A DNA stretch of 31,614 bases, taken from IMG/VR virus record IMGVR_UViG_3300042465_004654, positions 1 to 31,614 of that record; one strand, written 5' to 3'. Position 1 is the first letter of the stretch; each line of letters begins with the position of its first letter. The translations under genes and the position numbers were made by a program. Source of the DNA: a virus. The notes under the pieces are model-generated. The model was not told the origin of the DNA. It searched no databases and saw only the letters and a program-made list of their open reading frames with translations. Shown in pieces: positions 1 to 6,792 of the stretch.

Positions 1-127
1 TTGCGGCTGTGCTTGAGACTGCCAACCCGCTCGATCGTGGACTGTTCTTGCGGTTCGCCGAAGCGCTCGAGCTCAACTTCCGGAGAAGCGTCTTCGAGCT
101 CGCCATCGCCGCAGGTCGCTCGCCAGC
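1..127. repeat. Terminal direct repeat, copy 1 (circle closure)
   Basis: Bases 1-127 are identical to 31488-31614. The repeat lies inside an open reading frame that stays in phase across the join. The simplest reading is therefore that the assembled contig is circular (or circularly permuted) with a unique length of 31,487 bp. A length of 127 is also a common assembler k-mer, which favours an assembly overlap over a biological terminal repeat. Confidence 0.95.
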
Positions 128-1187
128 CGATGCGGCCGACCTCGCCAAGCGCAGCCAGCTCGACTTCGACAACACTCCGGCCTTCGTGCGCAACCAAGCG
201 TCGCGCTGGCTTGGTGAAAGCGCCTGGCTCTACGCTGCGACCACGCAAGCGCTTGCGGCGGTGTCAGCGCAACCGCGGGCGGCGGTCGCAGCGTTTCAGG
301 CCGCGCGCGCCAAGGCCGAAGCGCAGGACCCTTACAGCATCCATGGCGACAAAGCGCTCACCTCGCTCGGCATCGTCGAACGGGATGGCGAGGCGTACTA
401 TCTGCCAAGCGTTCCGGCCTTCAAGCCGCTCGAGGCTGCGATCGGCGCTGCGCGTCGGGCCGACCTCATCGTTCGCGACATCCGCGCGGCCTACGGTCAA
501 GGCGACGCTGTCGATGCGGGCATCGTCGCCCTCGAGCAGGGCGTCGGCAACATCGCAAGCGTTGCGGCTGCGCTGATGGCTCCCGAAGTCCTGGATGCCT
601 GGGATCGGTACGAAGAAGGGGAGGCCTACGTCACGGCTGGCATCCCTACCGCTGAACCTCTGAGCGATGAAAAGGCCTTCTGGGCGCTGGCGATGAACGC
701 ACACGTGAAGGACCCTTCCAGGCTTCCGGGAGGGGAGTGGGAGGACTTCCTGCGCGTGTACCAACCGGAGCTCGTTCTGCCTCCCAAGGAGCTCGCCGAC
801 AAGCAGGATGCGCGCTTGTGGACAGGACTACCCCCGGAGGGCATGCCGCACCTGCGGATGGGTACGACTCCGGAAGGGCGAGAGTTGTGGATGAGCTTCA
901 AGCCGTCGGCGGTTGGGCTCAAGCGGCTGAGTGTGTTGCGCGCCTTGACCCCCGACAACCTCGAGCAAGCGTTGCAGATCTACAGCGCGTTCAACGTGGA
1001 CCAGTTCAAGGCGCGCGACATCCGCGCCACGGCTCCACCGTTCGACGTTGTCGCGCAGCCTGTGCTTGCGCCTACGCTTCCGCAAGCTGCAGTCGAGACC
1101 GTGTTGCCGCGGGTTACGATCGATCCAGCGGAGGCGCGGCGCAGGCAAGCTGCAGCCATTCAAGCCGTTCGCGAAAACGTGAAGTAG
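1..1187 (+). CDS. Giant internal virion (DNA ejection) protein, 3' part
   Basis: This is the last 395 codons or so of the gene that begins at 28046; the first full codon here starts at base 3. Joined across the circle, the protein is 1542 aa. The part seen here is Ala/Arg/Glu-rich and mostly helical by composition, with no signal peptide, no clear membrane span and no lytic transglycosylase motif that I can see. It ends in a Pro/Ala-rich stretch and a basic Arg-rich helix. Position and size match T7 gp16, the largest ejectosome protein, which is inferred to enter the cell with the DNA and help form the trans-envelope channel. An ATG at 9 is an internal Met, not the start. The next gene follows after 24 bases. 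Confidence 0.75.
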   Translation, partial: AAVLETANPLDRGLFLRFAEALELNFRRSVFELAIAAGRSPADAADLAKRSQLDFDNTPAFVRNQASRWLGESAWLYAATTQALAAVSAQPRAAVAAFQAARAKAEAQDPYSIHGDKALTSLGIVERDGEAYYLPSVPAFKPLEAAIGAARRADLIVRDIRAAYGQGDAVDAGIVALEQGVGNIASVAAALMAPEVLDAWDRYEEGEAYVTAGIPTAEPLSDEKAFWALAMNAHVKDPSRLPGGEWEDFLRVYQPELVLPPKELADKQDARLWTGLPPEGMPHLRMGTTPEGRELWMSFKPSAVGLKRLSVLRALTPDNLEQALQIYSAFNVDQFKARDIRATAPPFDVVAQPVLAPTLPQAAVETVLPRVTIDPAEARRRQAAAIQAVRENVK

Positions 1188-1211
1188 CCGCCCGAGCAAG
1201 AGGGGGAACAC

Positions 1212-1652
1212 ATGCCGACCCGCATCACGCACTTCCTGCACAAGTCCGACGTCACTGGTTCACAGGCCGTCGGGACGGCGTTCAACACGACTGCGCGCCA
1301 CACGCACAGCCTGCTTGTTGCGGCCAACGCGCCCGACTTCCAGCTGCGCGCGAACTACCTGGGCATCATGCAGGGCCTGCAGATCTACTTGACGACCCTT
1401 GCGGGCGGCGCGACCTCCGTCACTGTGCGCATCACGCAGGACGCGGCCGGCGACGTTGTGTGTGTGCCAGACACTACAGCGACCCTTGCGACCGGTGTCA
1501 CGACCGCTGCGACCGGTAGCGCCATGTTCAAGATCGATCTTCCGATCCATCAAGACTTGGGAGGCCCCGGCAACGGCACATTCTATGTGTTCGTCAAGGT
1601 CGACGCAGGAACCGCCGTATTCACTGGCTCCATGATCACGTGGATGGAGTGA
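1212..1652 (+). CDS. Small beta-rich virion protein, unknown
   Basis: A 146-aa protein with a GAGGGGG ribosome site 7 bases before its ATG. It has no cysteines, and it is rich in Thr, Ala, Gly and Val in alternating patterns typical of a beta sandwich (for example TSVTVRITQD and TFYVFVKV). It has no signal peptide. It lies directly after the last ejection gene and 3 bases before a fibre-like gene. A structural role, such as a tail appendage or carbohydrate-binding jelly-roll, is therefore the best inference. I do not recognise the family. Confidence 0.6.
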   Translation: MPTRITHFLHKSDVTGSQAVGTAFNTTARHTHSLLVAANAPDFQLRANYLGIMQGLQIYLTTLAGGATSVTVRITQDAAGDVVCVPDTTATLATGVTTAATGSAMFKIDLPIHQDLGGPGNGTFYVFVKVDAGTAVFTGSMITWME

Positions 1653-1655
1653 CCG

Positions 1656-2480
1656 ATGCCGATCGTCCCGGTCTTCCCCGATGTGGCGCCGACGCCAACC
1701 CCTCCTGCTCCGGTGATCGGAGCCTGGACCGCTGTAGGCTCGGTCAACTTCATCGGTTGCACGCCACAAACGTTCACGACAACCGGCGCCAAAACCGTAA
1801 CTCTCTCCGGTGGGTCTACGGTAACAGTCAACGCAACGATGAGCGTCGGCACCATCACAACCGGGACCGCTGGAGCTGATGCGACGCGTGGCCTCATCGC
1901 TGATGTGCCTGTTGGCGTCGCAAGTACGGCGTATCAACTGCGCACAACGGTTCCTGTCAGCCCAAGCATAGCTGTGACAGATGACCTGCTTTGTGTGATC
2001 AAGTGGCGCGTCAACCTTGGCACAGGCACCAATCAGCGCGGATTGACCGGACTCACGACATCGGTCGGCACAGAAGGATCGGCCGACTTTTCGGGGCTGT
2101 TGTTGCAGAACACTGCGACGAACGTCGTCAAGCTCCAGACACGCAAGGGCACATCAGTCGCCGACACGGTCGCATCAGTCCCGACCGGTATGCGTGACGG
2201 CACTACGCTGATGCAGTCCGAAGTTCGCATTGTTGGTGCGCTACGCACGCAGTTCACTTCGACCTATGCGCGCCCTGTTGACACCGGGACCCCGACCTAC
2301 ATCGGCGACATCGGAAGCAACAGCACCGGTCCCGATGCAGGCCTTGGCGCGCCTTTGTTCAACGGCGCGGCTGTGTATGTGATGCTCTATTCATGGAACG
2401 GCGCGGCAAGCGGAGGATCTTCGCAGACCGCCATTGAGGAAATCACGGTGTATGCGCGGCCATCCTACCGAGTTCCATAG
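1656..2480 (+). CDS. Putative tail fibre / receptor-binding appendage protein
   Basis: This 274-aa protein begins with a Pro-rich leader (residues 1-21, with APTPTPPAP) followed by Thr/Gly/Ser-rich beta repeats (TTTGAKTVTLSGGSTVTV). The C-terminal half resembles a lectin-like sandwich (YVMLYSWNGAA and ending EEITVYARPSYRVP). The ribosome site GGAG lies 6 bases before the ATG. Codon use has more A/T third positions than the adjoining structural genes, which fits an exchangeable receptor-binding module. A role in host recognition is inferred from composition and position at the end of the virion block; no named domain is evident. Confidence 0.5.
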   Translation: MPIVPVFPDVAPTPTPPAPVIGAWTAVGSVNFIGCTPQTFTTTGAKTVTLSGGSTVTVNATMSVGTITTGTAGADATRGLIADVPVGVASTAYQLRTTVPVSPSIAVTDDLLCVIKWRVNLGTGTNQRGLTGLTTSVGTEGSADFSGLLLQNTATNVVKLQTRKGTSVADTVASVPTGMRDGTTLMQSEVRIVGALRTQFTSTYARPVDTGTPTYIGDIGSNSTGPDAGLGAPLFNGAAVYVMLYSWNGAASGGSSQTAIEEITVYARPSYRVP

Positions 2481-2489
2481 GAGTCACAG

Positions 2490-2723
2490 ATGCTTGTGTT
2501 CAATGTGAGGCCCGTCACGATCGCCGATGAGCAAGGCGAACGGACGCGTGCGCAGCTTGAGATACTTCTTGATGACGAGCTTACGCCGATGGCTGCGATT
2601 GACCTGTCGAGTGCGACGCAGCCAGATGCGGCAACGTCCCGCGCTTGGGTGCGTCCGATTGTTGCGTCGATTCAGCAGGCTATTGCTGATGGTGTCCTGC
2701 CAGCCATTGATGGTGCCGCATGA
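2490..2723 (+). CDS. Small hypothetical protein
   Basis: A 77-aa acidic protein with GGAG upstream of the ATG. The first half looks like a short beta domain (MLVFNVRPVTIADEQGERTRAQLEILLDD) and the second half like a helix (VRPIVASIQQAIADGVLP). Its stop overlaps the next start as ATGA, so the holin-like gene that follows is translationally coupled to it. I do not recognise a family. A small tail or lysis-cassette accessory is possible but unsupported. Confidence 0.5.
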   Translation: MLVFNVRPVTIADEQGERTRAQLEILLDDELTPMAAIDLSSATQPDAATSRAWVRPIVASIQQAIADGVLPAIDGAA

Positions 2724-3043
2724 TCGCGCAGCTTGACTCCGGTCTTGTAAGCCAGCTCATCCCGTTGCTTGCCGGTCCCGGCGCTGCGGTGATCGTTCTC
2801 GTTGGCGTGTTGTACGGCTTCTACACCTTGGCCGTGCGGCATGCGCTTCCGCTCATCGGCGCCATGGGGAAGCGTCACCTGGACCAGATTGACACGTTGA
2901 TCGCAACACAGAAGGCCGAAAGCGTCGCCATCACCAAGACGTTGAGCAGTATCGACCGGCGCCTCGCTCGCATCGAGGGCATCACTGACGCAGGGCAGTT
3001 CCTACCCAACCCCGGCGCCATGTCGCCAGACCGGAGCTCGTGA
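2720..3043 (+). CDS. Putative holin-like single-span membrane protein
   Basis: A 107-aa protein with one strong hydrophobic span at residues 16-38 ([21 protein letters not shown]). A charged helical tail follows ([28 protein letters not shown]) that could form a coiled coil. The N-terminus is short and lacks a signal-peptidase site. The gene sits in the block that ends with the peptidase endolysin, so a membrane role in lysis (holin or related) is the most economical inference. Single-span holins exist, but this topology is also shared by other small phage membrane proteins. The start overlaps the previous stop (ATGA), and the stop overlaps the next start (TGATG). Confidence 0.5.
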   Translation: MIAQLDSGLVSQLIPLLAGPGAAVIVLVGVLYGFYTLAVRHALPLIGAMGKRHLDQIDTLIATQKAESVAITKTLSSIDRRLARIEGITDAGQFLPNPGAMSPDRSS

Positions 3044-3183
3044 TGCCGCTCAAGAAAGGCACAAGCCGCAAGACGATCGAAGCCAACATCCGCAAGCTCA
3101 TCGACGAGAAGTATCCGCCGAAGCAAGCGGTCGCGATCGCCTACGACAAGGCCGGCAAGGCCAAGAAGGGAGGTGGCAAGTGA
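3043..3183 (+). CDS. Tiny basic phage protein (MPLKKG family)
   Basis: A 46-aa, very Lys-rich protein beginning [19 protein letters not shown], with the core [16 protein letters not shown]. This pattern recurs in many environmental tailed phages: a basic N-terminus, a short helix, then a KQAVAIA-type helix and a Lys tail. To my knowledge it has no assigned function. The start shares one base with the previous stop (TGATG), and its stop overlaps the next GTG start. It belongs to a coupled string of four small genes that ends in the endolysin. A nucleic-acid or virion association is a guess from the charge only. Confidence 0.7.
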   Translation: MPLKKGTSRKTIEANIRKLIDEKYPPKQAVAIAYDKAGKAKKGGGK

Positions 3184-3329
3184 AGGGCCTCTACGACAAC
3201 ATCAACGCGCGCAAGAAGGCCGGCACGAGCCGACCCAAGTCGCAGACGACGATTGACGAGAAGACCTACCAAAAGATGAAGGCAAAGCAGGACGGGTTCT
3301 TCGCTGGCCGCATGAAGGCAAGCAAGTGA
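3180..3329 (+). CDS. Tiny basic phage protein (KGLYDNI family)
   Basis: A 49-aa basic protein starting from GTG, in a GTGA overlap with the previous stop. It begins (M)[17 protein letters not shown] and ends in [11 protein letters not shown]. Short proteins that start KGLYxNI and carry Arg/Lys runs are widespread next to MPLKKG-type genes in environmental phages; I know of no function. About one third of residues are Lys or Arg. Its stop overlaps the start of the next gene in the same GTGA fashion, so the set is translated as a coupled cassette. Confidence 0.65.
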   Translation: MKGLYDNINARKKAGTSRPKSQTTIDEKTYQKMKAKQDGFFAGRMKASK

Positions 3330-3583
3330 GCTCGGTGCGTCGCATCAAGCAGGGCGAACCCGGCTACGGCCGCAAGAAGTTCGTCGCAACCGGGACCTAT
3401 GAAGGCAAGGCCTACACGGTTCGGTTCGGCGACCCCGAGCTCGAGATCAAGCGCGACGATCCAGAACGCCGCGCGAACTTCCGCGCTCGACACGGCTGCG
3501 ACGATGCGGGCCCGCCCAACAAGGCGCGCTACTGGTCTTGCAAGATGTGGAGCAACAAGCCCGTCTCGGAGATCGCAAAGTGA
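3326..3583 (+). CDS. Conserved small phage protein with RARHxC / YWSCKMW motifs
   Basis: An 85-aa protein starting at GTG in a GTGA overlap. A short beta domain (KAYTVRFGDPELEIKRDDPERR) leads into the conserved blocks FRARHGC (around residues 52-58) and YWSCKMW (around 69-75), which place two cysteines and a histidine in a possible metal-binding arrangement. The same pair of motifs occurs in small proteins of many aquatic and large phages. The function is unknown, with structural roles often assumed. It is coupled to the endolysin gene by a further GTGA overlap. Confidence 0.7.
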   Translation: MSSVRRIKQGEPGYGRKKFVATGTYEGKAYTVRFGDPELEIKRDDPERRANFRARHGCDDAGPPNKARYWSCKMWSNKPVSEIAK

Positions 3584-4047
3584 CCGACGATCCGCCCCGC
3601 GCTGGCGAGTTCTTCACCTGGAAGGAGCTCACGACGACTTCGACCGGTCTCGCCAACGTGCCCGATGCGATGGCGCGCAACAACCTGCGCTACCTGTGCA
3701 GCGAAGTCCTGGACCCGTTGCGGCGCCATCTCGGCCGGCCGATCCGCGTGACGAGCGGCTACCGCGCACCGGCGGTCAACCGAGCCGTCGGCGGGAGCGC
3801 CACGAGCGCACACGTGCGAGGCGAGGCCGCCGACATCAAGGTGGAAGGCATGACCGCAACCGACATCGTCAACGCACTGCTCGGCATCGGTGTGCAGTTT
3901 GACCAGGCGATCGCCTACGCTCCGATTCGAGGCGGACACGTGCACATCGGCATCAAGGCCGGTGCGAACGCACGCCAGCGGCGAGAACTACTCTGGGCGC
4001 CCGAAGGCGGCGGCTACCGTCCCTTCGTGCAAGTGCGGCCGATGTGA
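3580..4047 (+). CDS. Endolysin, M15-type zinc peptidase
   Basis: A 155-aa protein of the peptidase M15 (VanY / D-Ala-D-Ala carboxypeptidase-like) fold, as used by many phages to cut peptidoglycan cross-bridges. Visible motifs are FFTWKEL near the N-terminus, RVTSGYRAPAVN, the zinc signature SAHVRGEAADI (His and Asp ligands) and the second zinc His in GGHVHIG. The length is typical of a single-domain M15_3 endolysin, and there is no signal peptide, so release through a holin is expected. I chose the GTG at 3580 because it overlaps the previous stop (GTGA), as in the three preceding genes; an ATG at 3538 would overlap the preceding gene by 46 bases. It is the last gene of the late unit and is followed by a hairpin terminator. 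Confidence 0.9.
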   Translation: MTDDPPRAGEFFTWKELTTTSTGLANVPDAMARNNLRYLCSEVLDPLRRHLGRPIRVTSGYRAPAVNRAVGGSATSAHVRGEAADIKVEGMTATDIVNALLGIGVQFDQAIAYAPIRGGHVHIGIKAGANARQRRELLWAPEGGGYRPFVQVRPM

Positions 4048-4109
4048 TAGCCGTCGAGCGCACAATCTGACGTCCGCCGCAAGGTGGGGCTAGCGCCAGA
4101 CTGCAAACA

Positions 4110-4152
4110 CGCCGGTCAGGGCATGGGGCTCTGACCGGCGTTGTCGTCTTTT
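4110..4152 (+). terminator. Terminator hairpin 1, between convergent units
   Basis: A perfect 10-bp stem, CGCCGGTCAG / CTGACCGGCG (4110-4119 and 4131-4140), encloses an 11-base loop GGCATGGGGCT and is followed on the plus strand by TTGTCGTCTTTT. It lies between the end of the rightward late unit (4047) and the end of the leftward unit (4151), so it probably works in both directions. A second hairpin with the same loop lies at 4913-4943. Confidence 0.8.
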
Positions 4153-4399
4153 ATGCCCCGTTACAATGCTCGCCGCGCTCAATGCAAGCGATGGTGTCAT
4201 GCAGCGAAAGCACGCGCTGAGCCACATTGGCGCGCAGCCACGCCACCACGGCGGCGCGCTCCGCGGCAGCGCCGCGGGCCTCGCCATCGGCGAGGACGGC
4301 GTTCAGCGCGCCGTTATACTCGCAGCCAGCCGAGCAGTAGGGCCTCCAATCGGAGTGCCGCGATTCCCCTGCGCACCACGGACACACGTCGGCGATCAC
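4151..4399 (-). CDS. Small zinc-motif protein with AVVAWL...ERGEH tail
   Basis: An 82-aa protein. The N-terminus has CPWC and, after a short stretch, YCSAGC, giving a four-cysteine zinc knuckle (residues 6, 9, 22, 26). The C-terminus carries AERAAVVAWLRANV and ACIERGEHCNGA, a helical tail that also ends the protein encoded at 11640-12095. The GTG start has a GAGGGGG site 6 bases upstream; no closer in-frame start exists. It is the last gene of the leftward early unit. Similar Cys-rich plus ERAAVVAWLR pieces occur in small phage proteins of unknown role. A regulatory or host-takeover function is possible but not shown. Confidence 0.65.
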   Translation of the reverse strand: MIADVCPWCAGESRHSDWRPYCSAGCEYNGALNAVLADGEARGAAAERAAVVAWLRANVAQRVLSLHDTIACIERGEHCNGA

Positions 4400-4440
4400 T
4401 GCGCACCCCCTCGCACCGTCCGGCGGCCGATGGTGGTCAT
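4396..4440 (-). CDS. Candidate 14-aa coupled micro-ORF
   Basis: MTTIGRRTVRGGAQ. Its ATG overlaps the stop of the upstream coiled-coil gene (ATGA), and its stop overlaps the GTG start of the zinc-motif gene (GTGA). It thus bridges the 37-base gap exactly and would carry ribosomes from one gene to the next. It may be only a coupling device or chance, and nothing in the peptide indicates a function. Confidence 0.3.
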   Translation of the reverse strand: MTTIGRRTVRGGAQ

Positions 4441-4877
4441 CGGGCACCCACCAGGGTCTGCCGCAGGTCCCGCACCGTCGCCTCGGCCGCCGACCGCCAC
4501 GCATCCCCAGCGGTCTCCGGCTCGGCTTCGGCGTTGTGCGCCGCAACCGCAGCGTAGATGCTGGCGAGGCGCAGGGCCTCGACGATGGCGGCGCGCAGGC
4601 GGGCGGCTTCGGCCTCGGCGGCTTCGGCGCGGGCCTCGGCGCGAGCCATCTCAGCCTCCGCAGACGCAAGTGCGGTGCTCGCCTCGCATGGCCATTCGCC
4701 GTGGCATCGGTTCTCGGGGCGGGGCATCGCGGCAAGCTCAGCGCGCAGCCGCCGCACCTCAGCCTCGGCGGTTTCGGCGCGGGCGCGCATCGTGTCGCGC
4801 TCGGCCTCCATGCGCTCCAGCGCGTCTATCGCCGCGCCGTGCAGCATCTCGAAAACCTGTTCGGTAGTCTCGAACAT
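4437..4877 (-). CDS. Coiled-coil protein, unknown function
   Basis: A 146-aa protein. Residues 15-50 and 66-108 are long Ala/Glu/Arg heptad runs (AEAEVRRLRAEL, AEAEAARLRAAI) that predict coiled coils. They are separated by a short segment with two cysteines (ENRCHGEWPCEAST). Similar Ala/Glu-rich coiled-coil proteins are common in phage early regions without known function. I placed the start at the ATG at 4877, because the AGGGGGG site lies 6 bases before it; the GTG at 4880 would be only 3 bases from that site. It lies downstream of hairpin 2 and overlaps the micro-ORF. Confidence 0.65.
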   Translation of the reverse strand: MFETTEQVFEMLHGAAIDALERMEAERDTMRARAETAEAEVRRLRAELAAMPRPENRCHGEWPCEASTALASAEAEMARAEARAEAAEAEAARLRAAIVEALRLASIYAAVAAHNAEAEPETAGDAWRSAAEATVRDLRQTLVGAR

Positions 4878-4912
4878 CACTCACCCCCCTCACACTTGGG
4901 CTTACTGCAAGA

Positions 4913-4943
4913 CGCCGATCGGGGCATGGGGCTCCGATCGGCG
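4913..4943. terminator. Hairpin 2, covarying partner of hairpin 1
   Basis: A perfect 10-bp stem, CGCCGATCGG / CCGATCGGCG, with the same 11-base loop GGCATGGGGCT as the element at 4110-4140. Flanks are shared too (ACTGCAA before, GGCGTTGTC after). The stem differs at two base pairs, and both are compensated (G-C to A-T, and A-T to G-C), so the fold is conserved. It lies 23 bases past the leftward Lar-like gene and 35 bases before the next leftward start. Its T-tracts are weak on both strands, so attenuator, antisense-transcription block or structured RNA are all possible. Confidence 0.65.
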
Positions 4944-4966
4944 TTGTCATTCTCAAACGGGGACCT

Positions 4967-5302
4967 TCACAGGTCGTCCCGGGCGGGTACGTCCGCAGGT
5001 TTCGATCGGGGCCCCCAGACATTGGGCGTGCCGTCAAGCATCCCGTTCCACTGGTCGACAGCGCGCGAAGCTGCAAGCGGCCCAGTCGGGTCGGAATACA
5101 CTGGCAATGGTCCTGCCATAAAGCAGCCGGAACACAGCAAGACGGCACAGAACGCAACGCCTGTCGCATCTACATGCACTTCGATGTGCGGCCGCTCTTT
5201 GCAGAAGGGGCAAGTTCGGACCCCCGGCAAAGCCGGAATCACGTAGGCGATCTTGTCGAATGGGTGCTCAGATCGTTGTGTCGACTTCTTGGCCCGAGGC
5301 AT
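4967..5302 (-). CDS. Lar-like restriction-alleviation family zinc protein
   Basis: A 111-aa protein with the treble-clef/zinc-ribbon layout of the Lar family: CPFC (residues 31-34), a beta stretch, CSGC (57-60), MAGPLPVYS and an A-x-x-x-WN motif (AVDQWNGM, 82-89). Known Lar protein from Rac prophage reduces EcoKI restriction by modulating the modification subunit; many phage relatives are annotated only by this domain. A basic 15-residue N-terminus (PRAKKSTQR) precedes the domain, and a Pro/Arg tail follows. The start shares a base with the previous stop (TGATG). An anti-restriction role is a family inference. Confidence 0.65.
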   Translation of the reverse strand: MPRAKKSTQRSEHPFDKIAYVIPALPGVRTCPFCKERPHIEVHVDATGVAFCAVLLCSGCFMAGPLPVYSDPTGPLAASRAVDQWNGMLDGTPNVWGPRSKPADVPARDDL

Positions 5303-5655
5303 CAGACACCTCGCTCGGCAAGCCGTTGCGCCAGACTCAACACGAGCTCACGGGCAAGCGCGCGTTCGACGGGCAAGGCCTCGACATCCGCATGCAGGTA
5401 CACGAGCAGGTCGAGCGCTTCTTGGTAGGCGCCCGCTGTCGCCTTCGGCCATCCGACCGACAGAACACCGCCGTACTTCTGGACCCCGACTTCGGCACGG
5501 GCCTTGAGGCACGCTACAACCGCATCAGGAAGGCGATGGGACGCCACCCCTACCGCAGGTGCGCCTTGGCTATGCCCCGGCCCTAAAGCCGTTGTAGCGG
5601 TCTCCACAAGCATCGCTGCTTGTCCGTCGCTGGCGACCCATAGACTAAACTTCAT
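5302..5655 (-). CDS. Conserved phage protein with KYGGxL...YQEALDLLVYL motif
   Basis: A 117-aa protein. The recognisable core is RAEVGVQKYGGVLSVGW, then AYQEALDLLVYLHADVE (residues 53-92). This resembles a helical motif seen in many phage early proteins and at the N-terminus of some phage dATP/dGTP diphosphohydrolase-like proteins, usually written YGxxLxxxNG...Q-EALDLxxYL. The helices recall all-alpha nucleotide pyrophosphohydrolases, but I see no complete EExxE metal motif, so enzyme activity is not claimed. The N-terminal 45 residues are non-conserved and Ala/Gly/Val-rich. The gene is coupled on both sides (ATGA, TGATG). Confidence 0.55.
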   Translation of the reverse strand: MKFSLWVASDGQAAMLVETATTALGPGHSQGAPAVGVASHRLPDAVVACLKARAEVGVQKYGGVLSVGWPKATAGAYQEALDLLVYLHADVEALPVERALARELVLSLAQRLAERGV

Positions 5656-5990
5656 TGTCCCCTCAGCTGTTCGATGGTTGCGATGGCTGTCGTGATGCCT
5701 TGCGGGAGGCCCGCAGCTCGAGGCTCGGCTTCAATGCCGCGCCACAGCTGCGGACGATCGCACTGCGCTCGCCACACGATGTTCTGACTCTTGGCTTCCC
5801 AGGGCAGCGCAGTGCCTCCGAGCTTCCATCGGTCGCTGATGTCTGGCACATCCTCGTCGACCTTCCACCATTGGGCGCCTTTCTTGAGGTACAGCCTCAC
5901 GACCTGACCCCGGCGATTCAGATGCAGGAATCCGTACCAGCCCGCGCCACGATCGGCGCGCAGCTGGTCGAGCACGGTGCGCTCACTCAC
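5652..5990 (-). CDS. Hypothetical protein downstream of exonuclease
   Basis: A 112-aa, Trp- and Arg-rich protein (WYGFLHLNRRGQVVRLYLKK, WWKVDEDVPDISDRWKLGG, NIVWRAQC, QLWRGIEAEPRAAGLP). I do not recognise a family. The beta-like N-terminal half with basic residues could bind nucleic acid. The start is a GTG (5990, with an adjacent GTG at 5993) overlapping the 3' end of the exonuclease gene by 8 bases. The longer open frame reaching back to 6701 lies wholly over the exonuclease and is rejected. Co-translation with the exonuclease suggests a recombination or replication accessory. Confidence 0.6.
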   Translation of the reverse strand: MSERTVLDQLRADRGAGWYGFLHLNRRGQVVRLYLKKGAQWWKVDEDVPDISDRWKLGGTALPWEAKSQNIVWRAQCDRPQLWRGIEAEPRAAGLPQGITTAIATIEQLRGQ

Positions 5991-6792
5991 CACTGACACC
6001 GCTAGGCAGCGTCGCAGCCTGCACATCGCCCCGGCCCGGCCAAGTGTTGCTGCGCATGCAGTCGAGCACCTTGCGAACAAGCTCGAGGTGATCGGCCATC
6101 GCGCCCGCGATCGTGCCCTGGTCCCATTCGACGGCGGTCGCATCCCACGGCGCCTTGTCTTCGGCGACCACGGTGTACCAGCGCACCTGCGTCGCGTTGA
6201 GGTCGACGCCGTAGTGATGCGCTGCAGCGTACGTGTAGTGCGCGAGCTGCAACATCCAGCCGTACTTGCGCGCAGCCCAGGCGATGAGCTCCGCAGTCGT
6301 GTCGCCGAACGTTTTGATGTCGGCGATGATGATCCCGTGCTCAGGGCTGTAGTGCATGATGTCCGGCTTACCCTTGCACAGAAGCAGCGCGTCTCCGAGG
6401 TCGAAGTCCCACACCACTGGTTCTTCGCACACAGTCTGAGGCAGCGACAGCACCCAGCGGAGCCACTGGTTCCGCCCGTAGGCGTTGGCGATGTTGATGG
6501 CCTGTTCGTACTCGTTGAGGCTGAGCACGTTCTTGCCGACGCTGTTCTGCAGGAACGCTGCGTATTCCTTGTTGCGAGGGTCCTTGCGGCCTTCCCACAC
6601 AGCGATCTGATCGTGGGCGGACATGGGCTCCAGCACCAGCGCATGCACAGCGCGCAGCATCGCATACTCTGCAGCGTTGTCTTCTTGGTGGTCGACCGCA
6701 TGCCGGTAATGCAGCGGCGACTTGCGCATGTGCTTCAGCGTGCTGTAGTTCACGCCCGGATGGGCTCGGTAGTCGGCGTCAGTGAGAAACAT
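5983..6792 (-). CDS. PDDEXK (RecB/RecE-type) exonuclease
   Basis: A 269-aa protein with the phage PDDEXK exonuclease pattern: YSTLKHMRKSPLHYRH near the N-terminus, HALVLEP (His 50), CKGKPDIM (Asp 144), IIADIKT (Asp 158, Lys 160), then WMLQLAHYTYAA with the Gln 182 / Tyr 186 helix typical of RecB-family nucleases. It would resect double-stranded DNA 5'-3' to give single strands for the Erf annealing protein four genes upstream. Length and motif order match exodeoxyribonuclease 8-like phage proteins. The Gly usually before the HALxLEP motif is replaced (MLRAVHALVLEP). The start at 6792 has GGAGG 8 bases upstream and overlaps the resolvase gene by 14 bases. Confidence 0.85.
   Translation of the reverse strand: MFLTDADYRAHPGVNYSTLKHMRKSPLHYRHAVDHQEDNAAEYAMLRAVHALVLEPMSAHDQIAVWEGRKDPRNKEYAAFLQNSVGKNVLSLNEYEQAINIANAYGRNQWLRWVLSLPQTVCEEPVVWDFDLGDALLLCKGKPDIMHYSPEHGIIIADIKTFGDTTAELIAWAARKYGWMLQLAHYTYAAAHHYGVDLNATQVRWYTVVAEDKAPWDATAVEWDQGTIAGAMADHLELVRKVLDCMRSNTWPGRGDVQAATLPSGVSGE

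Noticed and set aside
1-127. Biological direct terminal repeat of the virion DNA
   Set aside because: The length equals a common assembler k-mer and the repeat sits within a gene with no end features. True termini cannot be judged without read coverage.
4400-4735. 194-aa version of the zinc-motif gene
   Set aside because: The N-terminal part is Arg/Pro-rich shadow of the coiled-coil gene; the GTG at 4399 has a good ribosome site and starts just before the conserved cysteines.
5991-6701. N-terminal extension of the 112-aa gene to 349 aa
   Set aside because: The extension would read through the exonuclease gene in another frame and is Ser/Thr/Arg-rich shadow sequence. The GTG at 5990 overlaps the exonuclease 3' end as other coupled genes here do.
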